Shown here: in pieces, positions 44,679 through 54,077 of the stretch
Layout: every line of letters starts with the position of its first letter
Numbering within the stretch: position 1 is the first letter of the stretch
DNA from: Acidimicrobiales bacterium MED-G01
Lineage (GTDB): Bacteria > Actinomycetota > Acidimicrobiia > Acidimicrobiales > Poriferisodalaceae
Direction of reading: 5' to 3'
Assembly (NCBI GenBank): GCA_002457435.1
Contig: NTLA01000003.1
Coordinates: 62,001 to 126,000, forward strand
Length of the DNA: 64,000 nt
Made by a program: the position numbers and the translations under genes
Notes under the pieces: model-generated
What the model saw: the letters and a program-made list of their open reading frames with translations, nothing else
What the model was told of the DNA's origin: nothing
Databases searched by the model: none

Positions 44679-45917
44679 ATGGATGGCATCGCTCAATCCG
44701 ATCGCGATGACCTAGTTCGCCGTGTCGGAAGTCTCAGTGAACGTTTTGTGGACGCTGGTTGGCGCTTTTTTGTGGTTGGTGGTGTTGTCAGAGACTTGTT
44801 GTTGGGGAAACGTAGTGGTGATATCGATATCACCACCGATGCTCACCCTGAAGAGACGGCTTCAATTTTGGCTGATTGGGGAGAGGCTGTATGGGACCAA
44901 GGTGCGCGATTTGGAACCATCGGAGCTCGCTCCGGTGATGTCGTCGTCGAAGTCACAACGCACCGCTCAGAACAATATGAAGAGACTTCGCGAAAGCCAC
45001 AAGTGAAATTTTCCGGGGCGATTGAAGATGATCTTGCCAGACGAGACTTCACCGTTAATTCAATGGCAATTGAACTTCCATCTTGGCGGTTAGTAGACCC
45101 TTTCAATGGGAGAGAACACTTAGAGCAGGGTGTTTTATCGACGCCCCTCGGACCTCAAACCGCATTTTCAGAAGATCCCTTACGAATGTTGAGAGCGGCG
45201 CGTTTTATAGCTGGATATGGGTTGACGCCAGATCAAGAACTAGAAGATGCCATCGCCAGCATCGCGGAACGCCTATCAATTGTCTCGAAAGAACGCATCA
45301 ATGACGAAATGACGAAATTTTTACTAGTGGAACAGCCCGGTGAAGGTGTTGCTTTGTTGCAACGCACCGGGTTGATACAACAGATTTTCCCCAAAGCTAG
45401 GAATTTCGAAGCGATTAAGCCCGACGCAGTTAATTTGGTTCAGCCCGACCTTGTGGCCCGGTGGGCCTCGCTGCTTTGGCCCGTGGTGGGAGAAGCTGGC
45501 TCGGCCCGGAGCCTTTTGAATGATCTGAGAGTATCCAAATCAATTTCGTCTCAGGTAGCGGCGATTCTGGATGCATGCCAGCAATTAACGCAAGCCGCAG
45601 ACGTAAATCCATCTTCGATTCGACGATTACTGCATGCGACCCGACCGAATACCGTCGCGGCGATCACCCTAGTTAAGGCATACGGACAGGCCCCGCCGGA
45701 CGAAGTTCTTATAGCTATGAACAGGCTTGAGGAGGAAGAGGGCACGCAAAGTTTCGAAGTGCCTCTTGATGGCTTTGAAGTCACCGACTTAATAGGAAAA
45801 AAAGGGCCTGACGTTGGAACCACCCTGAACCGCTTGATGGAACACAGGCTTGATTCGGGGCCTCTGTCGAAAGAAGAAGCAATTGCTTTGGTCTTGGAAT
45901 GGCAAAGTAGCGGGTAG
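44679..45917 (+). CDS. CCA tRNA nucleotidyltransferase/poly(A) polymerase family
   Basis: FFVVGGVVRDLLLGKRSGDIDITTDAHPEE, RRDFTVNSMAIEL, DPLRMLRAARFIAGYG. Confidence 0.95.
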   Translation: MDGIAQSDRDDLVRRVGSLSERFVDAGWRFFVVGGVVRDLLLGKRSGDIDITTDAHPEETASILADWGEAVWDQGARFGTIGARSGDVVVEVTTHRSEQYEETSRKPQVKFSGAIEDDLARRDFTVNSMAIELPSWRLVDPFNGREHLEQGVLSTPLGPQTAFSEDPLRMLRAARFIAGYGLTPDQELEDAIASIAERLSIVSKERINDEMTKFLLVEQPGEGVALLQRTGLIQQIFPKARNFEAIKPDAVNLVQPDLVARWASLLWPVVGEAGSARSLLNDLRVSKSISSQVAAILDACQQLTQAADVNPSSIRRLLHATRPNTVAAITLVKAYGQAPPDEVLIAMNRLEEEEGTQSFEVPLDGFEVTDLIGKKGPDVGTTLNRLMEHRLDSGPLSKEEAIALVLEWQSSG

Positions 45918-45936
45918 CGATGACTACGCTGGCCGT

Positions 45937-46326
45937 GTGCAATTCGTTCCGCACCTAACGAAAACAGACGCAACACAAGAGCTGGGAGAAGTCGATTACC
46001 GGCTCCAGCGCCGACGTTTACTCAGCGACATAGAACGCGGAGTGGTTGACCGGTCAGAAGCTTGCGATGTCCACCCGGAGCTACTTCGCGTTGCTCGTAA
46101 CGCAGCCCCTCGAAGCGCGGAGGACTGCCCGTTGTGTCTGAAAGACGAGTTGCGCCTAGTTGCCTACGTTTTTGGTCCTCGATTGGGAGCCGGTGGTAAA
46201 TGCGTTATCTCCGATGAAGAACTCCAAAAAATTAGTCAACGACAAGGAAAATTCGTCTCTTACGAGGTCGAAGTCTGCGCGAGCTGTGGGTGGAACCATC
46301 TTCGCCGCAGCTATCCCCTCGAATGA
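45937..46326 (+). CDS. DUF5318-like zinc-ribbon protein
   Basis: EVDYRLQRRRLLSDIERGVVDRSEACDVHPELLRVARN...CPLCLKDELRLVAYVFG...CASCGWNHLRRSY; GTG at 45937 is a plausible start. Confidence 0.82.
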   Translation: MQFVPHLTKTDATQELGEVDYRLQRRRLLSDIERGVVDRSEACDVHPELLRVARNAAPRSAEDCPLCLKDELRLVAYVFGPRLGAGGKCVISDEELQKISQRQGKFVSYEVEVCASCGWNHLRRSYPLE

Positions 46327-46424
46327 CCTTCAGGTAACTGCGGCAGAGTAGAAGTACACCGGATCGGTACTCTCCCTAATTGAGTCTTATTGAAGCCAAT
46401 TAGCGTCGGAGCACTGTTAGGTAC

Positions 46425-47975
46425 ATGTCAGATCCATATGGGGAAGAGCAGGGGCCAACTCATAGACCTGCTTGGCTGGCGAGTTTGTATGTCGCGATGA
46501 TCGTCCTGGTATTGAGTTGTGGCATCTTCGTCAGAACAACCGGTCAATCGACAGCGATCTCGGACCCAAGACCTGACAATGACACTGTGATTTACGACCG
46601 CCAAGGTGTCGAGTTGGGACGCTTCCATTCAGAGATGAATATGTTGCCGGTGACTTTAGAAAATATGGCGCCAATCCTGGTTGATGCGGTGTTGACGGCT
46701 CTGGACCCCGATTATCTCAAGCGCGACAAAGTCGAGATCTTGAATCTTTTGTCGCCAATTATGGTGGGGAACTCTGAGGAGGACCTGCCGTCGATCACAC
46801 AGCTGTATCTCAGATTAGAAGATGGGGTTCCAAACTCTCGAACAGCAGCATTACAGGAAGCGTCAAAGGTCATCCATCTTGAACGCACCTATCCGCGTGA
46901 GGCTTTACTTGAGCAATATCTTTCACAAGTGCCTCTTGGAAGGGACGCATTTGGAGTCGAAGCAGCAGCGTTTAATTGGTATGGAAGCAGCGCGAAAGAT
47001 CTTGGGATTGGTCAAGCCGCTCATCTGGCCTCCCAAATGGCTGAGCGTGCCTGGCCCCTCGGTCATGAAACTTCAGGTGACAGCATTCTTGCTGAGCTTT
47101 ATGAAGCGGGCCTGATCACGGAAAGAGAGGCAATAAGCCAACGCCGAGCATTGCTTCAGGGCGTCCTCGTTCCGGAGAAGACTGGCAAGCCGATTAAACC
47201 CACAGTTGCTGATGCTGGGGTGATGTCAACATTGGAGAAAATATACGACAGCCTTGCTGATCAGTACGGAAAGGAAGTCCTGGTCAAAGGAGATGTAATG
47301 ATTGTCTCGACGCTAGACCTCGATCTTCAAAGAAGACTCGCCCGCATCGCTGATACGGCAGTATCCACTTCACAGATCCAACAATTGAACATCGTCGTCC
47401 TCGACGACCGCAACCAACTGCGAGCCGCGTATGGAACGGCGGGTCTCTCCCCTGAAGAAATTAAATTAGGACCTCTGCAACGGATTGCCTGGTCACCGAA
47501 AGTAATGGACTTAGAAATATTGAATGCGGCAAACGATTTTTCACTGCTCCAACTTGCAGAACTACATTCACTAGTTGCCCGAGATGGGATCAAGTACGAG
47601 ACGGGAGTGTTGCTCAAAATCTCAGATCGCTCCGGAGAACAGGTCGAGCGTTTCAGTCATCGAGTGTCGGCGAAATTCGATTCTCAAACAATTGCAGAAA
47701 TAGCTACGGAACTCGATGACCTCGTGACTATTGACGAAAACATAGGGTTGTCAGACGGCCAGTCCGGAGTGAGAGGAAAGCAAGGCAGCGACACGGAACT
47801 TAACGTGACGTGGTATGGAGGAGCTAGCGCACGTTTCGCCGTCGCGCTATGGATGAGATACCCGTCGGAAGAAGAAACGACAGGTGAAGAAATCGAAATT
47901 TTTCATTTACGAAGCAGCCGAGAGGTTGTTCGGGTAGCTGGCAATATTTTCAGTGAACTACATAGTGATGGTTGA
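46425..47975 (+). CDS. penicillin-binding protein homologue (GT51/transpeptidase-like), probably catalytically degenerate
   Basis: N-terminal TM, DLPSITQLYLRL ... HLERTYPREALLEQYLSQVPLGRDAFGVEAAAFNWYGSSAKDLGIGQAAHLASQ, VSTLDLDLQRRL; located at the ponA position before rpsF. Confidence 0.82.
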   Translation: MSDPYGEEQGPTHRPAWLASLYVAMIVLVLSCGIFVRTTGQSTAISDPRPDNDTVIYDRQGVELGRFHSEMNMLPVTLENMAPILVDAVLTALDPDYLKRDKVEILNLLSPIMVGNSEEDLPSITQLYLRLEDGVPNSRTAALQEASKVIHLERTYPREALLEQYLSQVPLGRDAFGVEAAAFNWYGSSAKDLGIGQAAHLASQMAERAWPLGHETSGDSILAELYEAGLITEREAISQRRALLQGVLVPEKTGKPIKPTVADAGVMSTLEKIYDSLADQYGKEVLVKGDVMIVSTLDLDLQRRLARIADTAVSTSQIQQLNIVVLDDRNQLRAAYGTAGLSPEEIKLGPLQRIAWSPKVMDLEILNAANDFSLLQLAELHSLVARDGIKYETGVLLKISDRSGEQVERFSHRVSAKFDSQTIAEIATELDDLVTIDENIGLSDGQSGVRGKQGSDTELNVTWYGGASARFAVALWMRYPSEEETTGEEIEIFHLRSSREVVRVAGNIFSELHSDG

Positions 47976-48103
47976 ACGGTGTTATCGCCTTAGAAGGAAC
48001 TTCTTCCGAGTCCTTTTGGTGGGTTTCCGCTCTTCAACCAATACGGTGTACAGCCGAACGCTCTGCAGAATAAGCACTGAGTTCCGTTTCAGAAAACTTA
48101 TAA

Positions 48104-48139
48104 CCCCTGCCCCGTGAGGGGCCCCGGGTTTCCGGGTCC
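48104..48139 (+). promoter_or_regulatory. rpsF 5' leader tandem hairpins (possible S6:S18 autoregulatory element)
   Basis: CCCCTGCCCCGTGAGGGG and GGCCCCGGGTTTCCGGGTCC directly upstream of AAGGAGG/GTG start. Confidence 0.35.
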
Positions 48140-48154
48140 GAAGGAGGAAATGGC

Positions 48155-48496
48155 GTGCGCGCATACGAACTCATGGTTATCCACGACGGAGACCTTGACG
48201 ATGTCCAAGTCCAAGACGAACTTAAAGACCTGCGTAGTCGAATTGATGAAGTTGGCACAATCGCCGAAGTTGACTTTTGGGGGCGACGTCGATTTGCCTA
48301 TGAAATCGACCACAAGACCGAGGGCTACTACTCAGTCATCGAGCTGACGGCAGAGGGTGGGGCGATGGACCCTGTCGAACGTGCACTGCGTATAGCGGAC
48401 AGCGTGGTTCGACATAAACTGATTCGCCTACCGGACGATGAAGCTGCTCGACGTGGCCTGTTAGCTGGGCCTTTACCAGCAAACGAATCGGACTGA
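48155..48496 (+). CDS. rpsF: 30S ribosomal protein bS6
   Basis: MRAYELMVIHDGDLDD...DFWGRRRFAYEIDHKTEGYYSVIEL; GTG start with AGGAGG SD. Confidence 0.96.
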   Translation: MRAYELMVIHDGDLDDVQVQDELKDLRSRIDEVGTIAEVDFWGRRRFAYEIDHKTEGYYSVIELTAEGGAMDPVERALRIADSVVRHKLIRLPDDEAARRGLLAGPLPANESD

Positions 48497-48511
48497 CTCG
48501 GGGGGATTGAA

Positions 48512-48958
48512 ATGGCTTTCGATAACAATGTCGTGCTTGTCGGAAATGTGACACGCGACCCAGAACTTCGATTTACTCAAGGCGGAGCTGCTGTGTGCAG
48601 TTTCGGGCTTGCTTGGAATCAACGTTCACAACAAGGCGAAGATAAAGCGCACTTTTTCGATATTTCGTGCTGGAGAGATCTCGCAGAAAACGTCGCCGAG
48701 TCCCTGACCAGGGGTATGAGAGTTGTTGTTTACGGCAGGCTTGATTATCGAACCTGGGAAGGACAAAACGGTGAGAAGAGATCAGCAGTGCAAATTGTGG
48801 CAGATGAGGTCAGCCCAAGTATCAGATGGGCGACTGCCCAGGTAAGTAAAAACGAACGCGGAGGTGGCGGGTCTTCGCAACCTTCGCAACCAAATCCATC
48901 TAACACCGGCTCCGATTTCGGAGCAGGCTACGAGATCCCTGATGAGGAGCCCTTCTAA
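48512..48958 (+). CDS. ssb: single-stranded DNA-binding protein
   Basis: [34 protein letters not shown], acidic C-terminus DEEPF. Confidence 0.97.
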   Translation: MAFDNNVVLVGNVTRDPELRFTQGGAAVCSFGLAWNQRSQQGEDKAHFFDISCWRDLAENVAESLTRGMRVVVYGRLDYRTWEGQNGEKRSAVQIVADEVSPSIRWATAQVSKNERGGGGSSQPSQPNPSNTGSDFGAGYEIPDEEPF

Positions 48959-49410
48959 TGGCGGGTAAGAAAAAGCAGCCGCGTATGAGCGCAAAAGACT
49001 TGAGGAAACCTCGGAAAAAGAAGGTCAGTCCGATAGTCAAAGACAAAATTGAATACGTTGATTACAAGGACGTCAATTTATTACGGGCGTTTATTTCGGA
49101 CCGAGCCAAGATTCGGGGACAACGAGTATCTGGCAACAATCGACAACAACAACGTGACGTGGCGAAAGCCATAAAGCTTGCTCGCGAATTGGCTCTGATC
49201 CCTTACCACCAACGAGTGGTATCGCAACGAAAAGGTGATCGTCGGCGGGGCCGTCCTGATCGGGATGATTCACGCTCAGAGAACACGTCTGACGAAGATA
49301 TGGATGACGTGGCCATGCCAGAAGCGCCAGTGGATGATTTCGTGGAGACGGTGTCTGACGAAAATAGCGAAACAGTCGAAGAAACAATGGAGGAGGTCGT
49401 TAACGAATGA
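48958..49410 (+). CDS. rpsR: 30S ribosomal protein bS18 with long acidic C-terminal extension
   Basis: [54 protein letters not shown] then acidic tail. Confidence 0.94.
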   Translation: MAGKKKQPRMSAKDLRKPRKKKVSPIVKDKIEYVDYKDVNLLRAFISDRAKIRGQRVSGNNRQQQRDVAKAIKLARELALIPYHQRVVSQRKGDRRRGRPDRDDSRSENTSDEDMDDVAMPEAPVDDFVETVSDENSETVEETMEEVVNE

Positions 49411-49856
49411 AAGTAATCCTCCGATCAAACGTAGAAGGTGTAGGCAACACCGGTGATGTAGTTGACGTCGCTAATGGTTACGCGCAGAACTTCCTTATGC
49501 CCAAGGGGCTAGCTATGCGAGCTACCGAAGGGGCGGCGACCCAGGCAGAAGCTATGCAACGTTCCGAGGAACTTCGCGGTGTGAAAGAACTACAAGGAGC
49601 GGAAGAGTTAGGGCAGCGACTTGAGGCTCAAACCATTGCAATCCAAGCTCGTGTGGGCCAAGACGATCAGCTTTATGGGTCTGTTACTACAAGTGAAATA
49701 GCAGAAGCTGTGCAAGCCCAGACTGGGTTAGTGCTGGATCGTAGAGATATGTCACTGGAAGAACCAATTCGTACTGTCGGTACTCATCAAGTCGATATGC
49801 GGCTGCACTCAGATGTACGAATCCAAATAACTATCGAAGTCAGCCCAGTCGACTGA
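49407..49856 (+). CDS. rplI: 50S ribosomal protein bL9
   Basis: [40 protein letters not shown]. Confidence 0.97.
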   Translation: MKVILRSNVEGVGNTGDVVDVANGYAQNFLMPKGLAMRATEGAATQAEAMQRSEELRGVKELQGAEELGQRLEAQTIAIQARVGQDDQLYGSVTTSEIAEAVQAQTGLVLDRRDMSLEEPIRTVGTHQVDMRLHSDVRIQITIEVSPVD

Positions 49857-49901
49857 AATCTGAATAACTGAATAACTAGAACTAGTGGGTTAGAGGAAAC
49901 C

Positions 49902-50819
49902 ATGGCTCTCGACGAAGCTATTGAGGTCTTGGATTCAAGGTTTTATCGACTAGTGATCCACAACGCCCATGTCGAACATCTTTGGTCTGGGGCAAGATGG
50001 GCTGAAGGGCCGGTTTATGTCCCTAGCGCGCAACATCTGGTGTTCTCTGACATCCCTAACGACAGAACGATGCGATATGACGAAAGAACAGGAAATGTCG
50101 ACGTTTTCGAAACCCCAGCCTTCAACGCAAATGGTCACAGCCTTGACAACGAGGGACGAATCATCACGGCAGAACATCGAGGTCGCGCTGTAAGCCGAAT
50201 CGGTCACGACGGCCTACGAGAGGTGCTCGTCGACTGTTACGAAGAAAAGAAGCTCAACTCGCCGAACGATGTTGTAGTCAAATCAGATGGAAGTATCTGG
50301 TTCACCGACCCTACCTACGGCATTGATAGTGATTATGAAGGGGATAGCGCAGAATCAGAAATTGGTGCATCGTATGTGTATCGGCGCAGCACCGATGGAA
50401 ACCTAGAGGCAGTCATCCGTGACATGGTTCGCCCAAACGGGCTGGCGTTTTCGCCGGATGAAGGAACTCTCTACGTTGCAGATACAGGTATTTCCCATGT
50501 AGGGATGGAATGTCCCCCAGATATCAGGGCGTACCCAGTTTCTACTGACGGCACAAGCGTGGACGGTGCTTACACAACGTTCGCCACCTGTACTTCTGGG
50601 GTTTTTGATGGGTTTCGTGTTGACCTAGATGGAAATATCTGGACGTCGGCAGGAGATGGGGTCCACTGCTATTCGCCCGATGGCGTGCTGATTGGGAAAA
50701 TACGAATCCCTGAGGTGGTTGCCAACGTGGAATTCGGGGGTCTCAAGAGAAACCGTCTATATATATGTGCGACGACAAGTCTTTATTCCATGTATCTGAA
50801 TACCCGAGCCGCTCGGTGA
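49902..50819 (+). CDS. SMP-30/gluconolactonase/LRE family protein
   Basis: EGPVYVPSAQHLVFSDIPNDRTMRYDE, KLNSPNDVVVKSDGSIWFTDPTYGI, RPNGLAFSPDEGTLYVADTG. Confidence 0.93.
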   Translation: MALDEAIEVLDSRFYRLVIHNAHVEHLWSGARWAEGPVYVPSAQHLVFSDIPNDRTMRYDERTGNVDVFETPAFNANGHSLDNEGRIITAEHRGRAVSRIGHDGLREVLVDCYEEKKLNSPNDVVVKSDGSIWFTDPTYGIDSDYEGDSAESEIGASYVYRRSTDGNLEAVIRDMVRPNGLAFSPDEGTLYVADTGISHVGMECPPDIRAYPVSTDGTSVDGAYTTFATCTSGVFDGFRVDLDGNIWTSAGDGVHCYSPDGVLIGKIRIPEVVANVEFGGLKRNRLYICATTSLYSMYLNTRAAR

Positions 50820-50877
50820 GGGATGTTGTGCTGAACTATCGACCATTTATGCGCGATGCTGTAGACGGAGAAAAAGT

Positions 50878-52125
50878 ATGACCACTGTTATTCCTGCCCC
50901 AGATTTAAATAACGAATGGCGGCTGTCTAGCCCAGGATCGTCCGACTGGGAGCGGTCACCTCGACCCGATGCCGCGAACAAATATCTGATGGTGTCCACC
51001 GATGGACATGCCCAGGAACCTAAGGATCTGTGGGCTACCCGAATGGATGCCAAATACCAAGACCGGTTACCTGGCGTGATAATCGGGATGAAGGGTGAAA
51101 AGTTTCAAAAGACTGAAGGGTTTCGGAACCCTCTAAAACTGAACAATATTGAGTTTGAAGGGCAAGATCGACTGCGAAACAAAGCGGGGTACACACCGGA
51201 AGGGCGGCTAGCCGATCTTGCTGCAGATGGGACTGATGCGGAAATCATTTTTCCTAACAAAGGGTTGACGATGTGGGCTACGGCTGACCCCGAATTTAGT
51301 CATGCTATGTGTCATGTCTACAACGACTGGGCCTGGGAAGTGTTCGGCCCTTACCAAGATCAACTGTTACCGATGGCATGTATTGCACCTGCCGCGCTCG
51401 AGGAAGCCATAGCTGAGATTCAACGATGCGCTGATTTGGGTTTCAAGGGGTTGCAGTTGCCAAGCAAGCCAATCTGGGGTGCTCCCGACCATGAAGCGCT
51501 TAATTACAATCTGAAAGAGTTCGATCCGTTATGGGCCGCTATTTCCGAAGTTGACCTACCAGTCACTTTCCATATTTCTACAGGAAGAGACCCTCGCACT
51601 TCTCGTAGCCGAGGAGGAGCCGTAATTAACTACGCAGTACATTCACTCGCCCAAAATATTGAACCGATAGCGAATCTTTGTGCGTCCGGGGTAGCAGAAC
51701 AATTCCCGAATTTGAGGTTCGGCAGTGTTGAAGCGGGCATCGGTTGGGTTCCGTGGGCCTTGCAGGCTATGGACGAGGCATATATAAAACACCATTGGGC
51801 GGTGAGGCCGAAACTGGAGTTGCTTCCGAGCGAATATTTCAAGCGGCAAGGTTTCGCTACTTTCCAGGAAGACGCAGCTGGGCTTGATTTGGCGCTCAGC
51901 CACGACTTGGTGGCGAATTTCATGTGGGCTAGTGATTATCCTCACCACGAAGGTTCGTGGCCTCATTCAGCTGAAGCAATTGAACGAACTATGGGTGGGT
52001 TAGATGACCTTACTCGGGCAAGAATTCTTGGGTTGAACGCTGCTGAAGTTTTCGGGATCCCTATTCCGGAGCGTTACCTAGACCACGACGATGCCCAACA
52101 ATGTGCTCGCCGTATTGCGTCGTAA
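50878..52125 (+). CDS. amidohydrolase family (decarboxylase-like) protein
   Basis: VSTDGHAQEPKDLW, GTDAEIIFPNKGL, RFGSVEAGIGWVPWALQAMDE, MWASDYPHHEGSWPHS. Confidence 0.9.
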   Translation: MTTVIPAPDLNNEWRLSSPGSSDWERSPRPDAANKYLMVSTDGHAQEPKDLWATRMDAKYQDRLPGVIIGMKGEKFQKTEGFRNPLKLNNIEFEGQDRLRNKAGYTPEGRLADLAADGTDAEIIFPNKGLTMWATADPEFSHAMCHVYNDWAWEVFGPYQDQLLPMACIAPAALEEAIAEIQRCADLGFKGLQLPSKPIWGAPDHEALNYNLKEFDPLWAAISEVDLPVTFHISTGRDPRTSRSRGGAVINYAVHSLAQNIEPIANLCASGVAEQFPNLRFGSVEAGIGWVPWALQAMDEAYIKHHWAVRPKLELLPSEYFKRQGFATFQEDAAGLDLALSHDLVANFMWASDYPHHEGSWPHSAEAIERTMGGLDDLTRARILGLNAAEVFGIPIPERYLDHDDAQQCARRIAS

Positions 52126-52218
52126 AAGCTGTTTCCCGGACGGGTTCACTTCCCGCGCGAATTTTGACCGAGAGATGAGTGAAACCCACTAGGGGTGGTT
52201 TGTCACACATCTGTCATG

Positions 52219-52251
52219 TTCTGTGGATAACTAAGGTAGTTATCCACAGAA
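52219..52251. promoter_or_regulatory. palindrome with two convergent consensus DnaA boxes upstream of dnaB
   Basis: TTCTGTGGATAACTA-AGG-TAGTTATCCACAGAA: perfect 15-bp arms; TGTGGATAA 52222-52230 and TTATCCACA 52240-52248. Confidence 0.85.
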
Positions 52252-52270
52252 AAAGGGTGAGAAATCCCCA

Positions 52271-53692
52271 ATGTCTGCCCCTAGTTCTACACATGAGATA
52301 TCTGGGAAGCTAACGACAATGAGTAACGACCCGACTTTCACCCCACCGCCATCAAACTCAAATACACGCGTTCCACCGCATAACGTTGATGCTGAGGCAT
52401 CACTTCTCGGAGCCATGCTCCTGTCTCGTGATGCGATTGGCCCCGCGGTTGAAACCCTCAACGGTGATCAGTTCTATGTTCCCGCCCACGGCTACATTTT
52501 CGACGCCATCGCATCTTTGTATGGGGCAGGAGAACCAGCTGACCCAGTCACTGTCGCCGAAGAACTCACACGAGCAAATCTTTTGGAACAAGTTGGCGGT
52601 CCTCAGCGGTTACTTGAATTACAGATGGCCACTCCTGCAGCTTCGAACGCTGCTCGTTACGCAACCATCGTTGAAGAACACGCCTTGCTTCGACGACTTA
52701 TCGGGGTAGCAGGGGACATCGTCGAGTTGGGGTACAGCCGTCCTGAGGATGTAGTGAAAACCGTTGATGAAGCAGAAGCGATGATGTTCCAGATAGCGGA
52801 ACGTCGAGTGATTGATAGCACCAAACCAATTCGGGAATTGCTTGACGCAAATCTTGACCGACTGGAAGAACTTTACGAAAAGGGAGACGCCATTACCGGG
52901 CTCCCAACCGGGTATTTCGATTTCGATGAACTTCTCTCCGGGCTTCAACCAAGCAACTTGGTAATCGTTGGAGCCCGCCCTTCAATGGGTAAGACTGCCT
53001 TCGGTTTGGGAATGGCGGCGAACGCAGCCTTGGAGGCTCAACGACCAGTCTTATTCTTCTCGCTGGAGATGGGCCACCTTGAACTAACACAGCGGATGCT
53101 GTGCTCGGATGCCAGGGTCGATTCACAACGAATGCGGAATGGAAATCTTTCCGAGGATGATTGGCCAAAGATCACTCGGGCAGTGGGCAAATTGGGAGAA
53201 GCACCAATATGGATTGATGACAACCCAAATTTGACAGTGATGGAAATACGGGCGAAGGCAAGACGGCTGAAGAGTCGCTTAGGTGACCTAGGTCTGATCG
53301 TCGTTGACTATTTACAACTGATGAGTGGCAGAGGAACCGCTGAGAATCGTCAAGTAGAAGTTTCTGAGATGTCTCGCGGTCTCAAGATTCTGGCCCGAGA
53401 GCTTGATACTCCGATCGTCGCGTTGTCCCAACTCAGTCGTGCTTTGGAGTCACGGACAGATAAGCGCCCCATGCTGGCTGATCTGCGAGAGTCTGGGTCG
53501 ATAGAGCAAGATGCGGATGTGGTGGCCTTTCTCTACCGCGACGAGGTGTACAACCCCGAATCCCCCGACATAGGTTCCGCTGAAGTGATTGTTGCCAAGC
53601 ATCGCAATGGCCCGACAGGGACCGTGCGGCTTGCTTGGCTGAGTAATTACACGAGATTTGCGAACATGAGTCGCTATCAAGACCCGGCGTAA
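52271..53692 (+). CDS. dnaB: replicative DNA helicase DnaB (start may be ATG 52319)
   Basis: PPHNVDAEASLLGAMLLS, VIVGARPSMGKTAFGLGMAANAA, SLEMGHLELTQRML, VDYLQLMSG, LADLRESGSIEQDADVVAFLYRDE. Confidence 0.97.
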   Translation: MSAPSSTHEISGKLTTMSNDPTFTPPPSNSNTRVPPHNVDAEASLLGAMLLSRDAIGPAVETLNGDQFYVPAHGYIFDAIASLYGAGEPADPVTVAEELTRANLLEQVGGPQRLLELQMATPAASNAARYATIVEEHALLRRLIGVAGDIVELGYSRPEDVVKTVDEAEAMMFQIAERRVIDSTKPIRELLDANLDRLEELYEKGDAITGLPTGYFDFDELLSGLQPSNLVIVGARPSMGKTAFGLGMAANAALEAQRPVLFFSLEMGHLELTQRMLCSDARVDSQRMRNGNLSEDDWPKITRAVGKLGEAPIWIDDNPNLTVMEIRAKARRLKSRLGDLGLIVVDYLQLMSGRGTAENRQVEVSEMSRGLKILARELDTPIVALSQLSRALESRTDKRPMLADLRESGSIEQDADVVAFLYRDEVYNPESPDIGSAEVIVAKHRNGPTGTVRLAWLSNYTRFANMSRYQDPA

Positions 53693-53705
53693 GATCTGAT
53701 AAGAG

Positions 53706-53912
53706 ATGTTTCTAGGACCTGATCTAATCCCGTTTCTGATGCTCGCTTTTGGAGCGGCGCTTTTCGTGGGCAACGGACTAGCGATGCTAAAACCCCAAGC
53801 TGAACCGCGTAGTGAAAATGAACTAAGGCGGGCGCCAATAGGGCGAAGTCTGTTGATGGTAGTAGTCGGGCTACTGGCTTCAATATGGGCTCTGGCGACA
53901 CTCATTGGATAA
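53706..53912 (+). CDS. small two-TM membrane protein (function unknown)
   Basis: 68 aa, MFLGPDLIPFLMLAFGAALFVGNGLAML...RSLLMVVVGLLASIWALATLIG. Confidence 0.6.
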   Translation: MFLGPDLIPFLMLAFGAALFVGNGLAMLKPQAEPRSENELRRAPIGRSLLMVVVGLLASIWALATLIG

Positions 53913-54077
53913 AGGGCCGTTTTCTCTAGACAGTTCGCAGAACTCAATAATCGTCTGTTGAGTAGCTGGCTGGGTTGTCGCATGGCCTCCGACGTGTTCC
54001 ACCGATGCGTGCTGGGGCTGACTATGAAAGAGTGAACTCGACGCGATCTTCGATCGGTCGCTGGAGGCAGGTGGGAT

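Noticed and set aside
52271-53692. Intein in dnaB
   Set aside because: DnaB is a common intein host, but this one is uninterrupted through Walker A and B.
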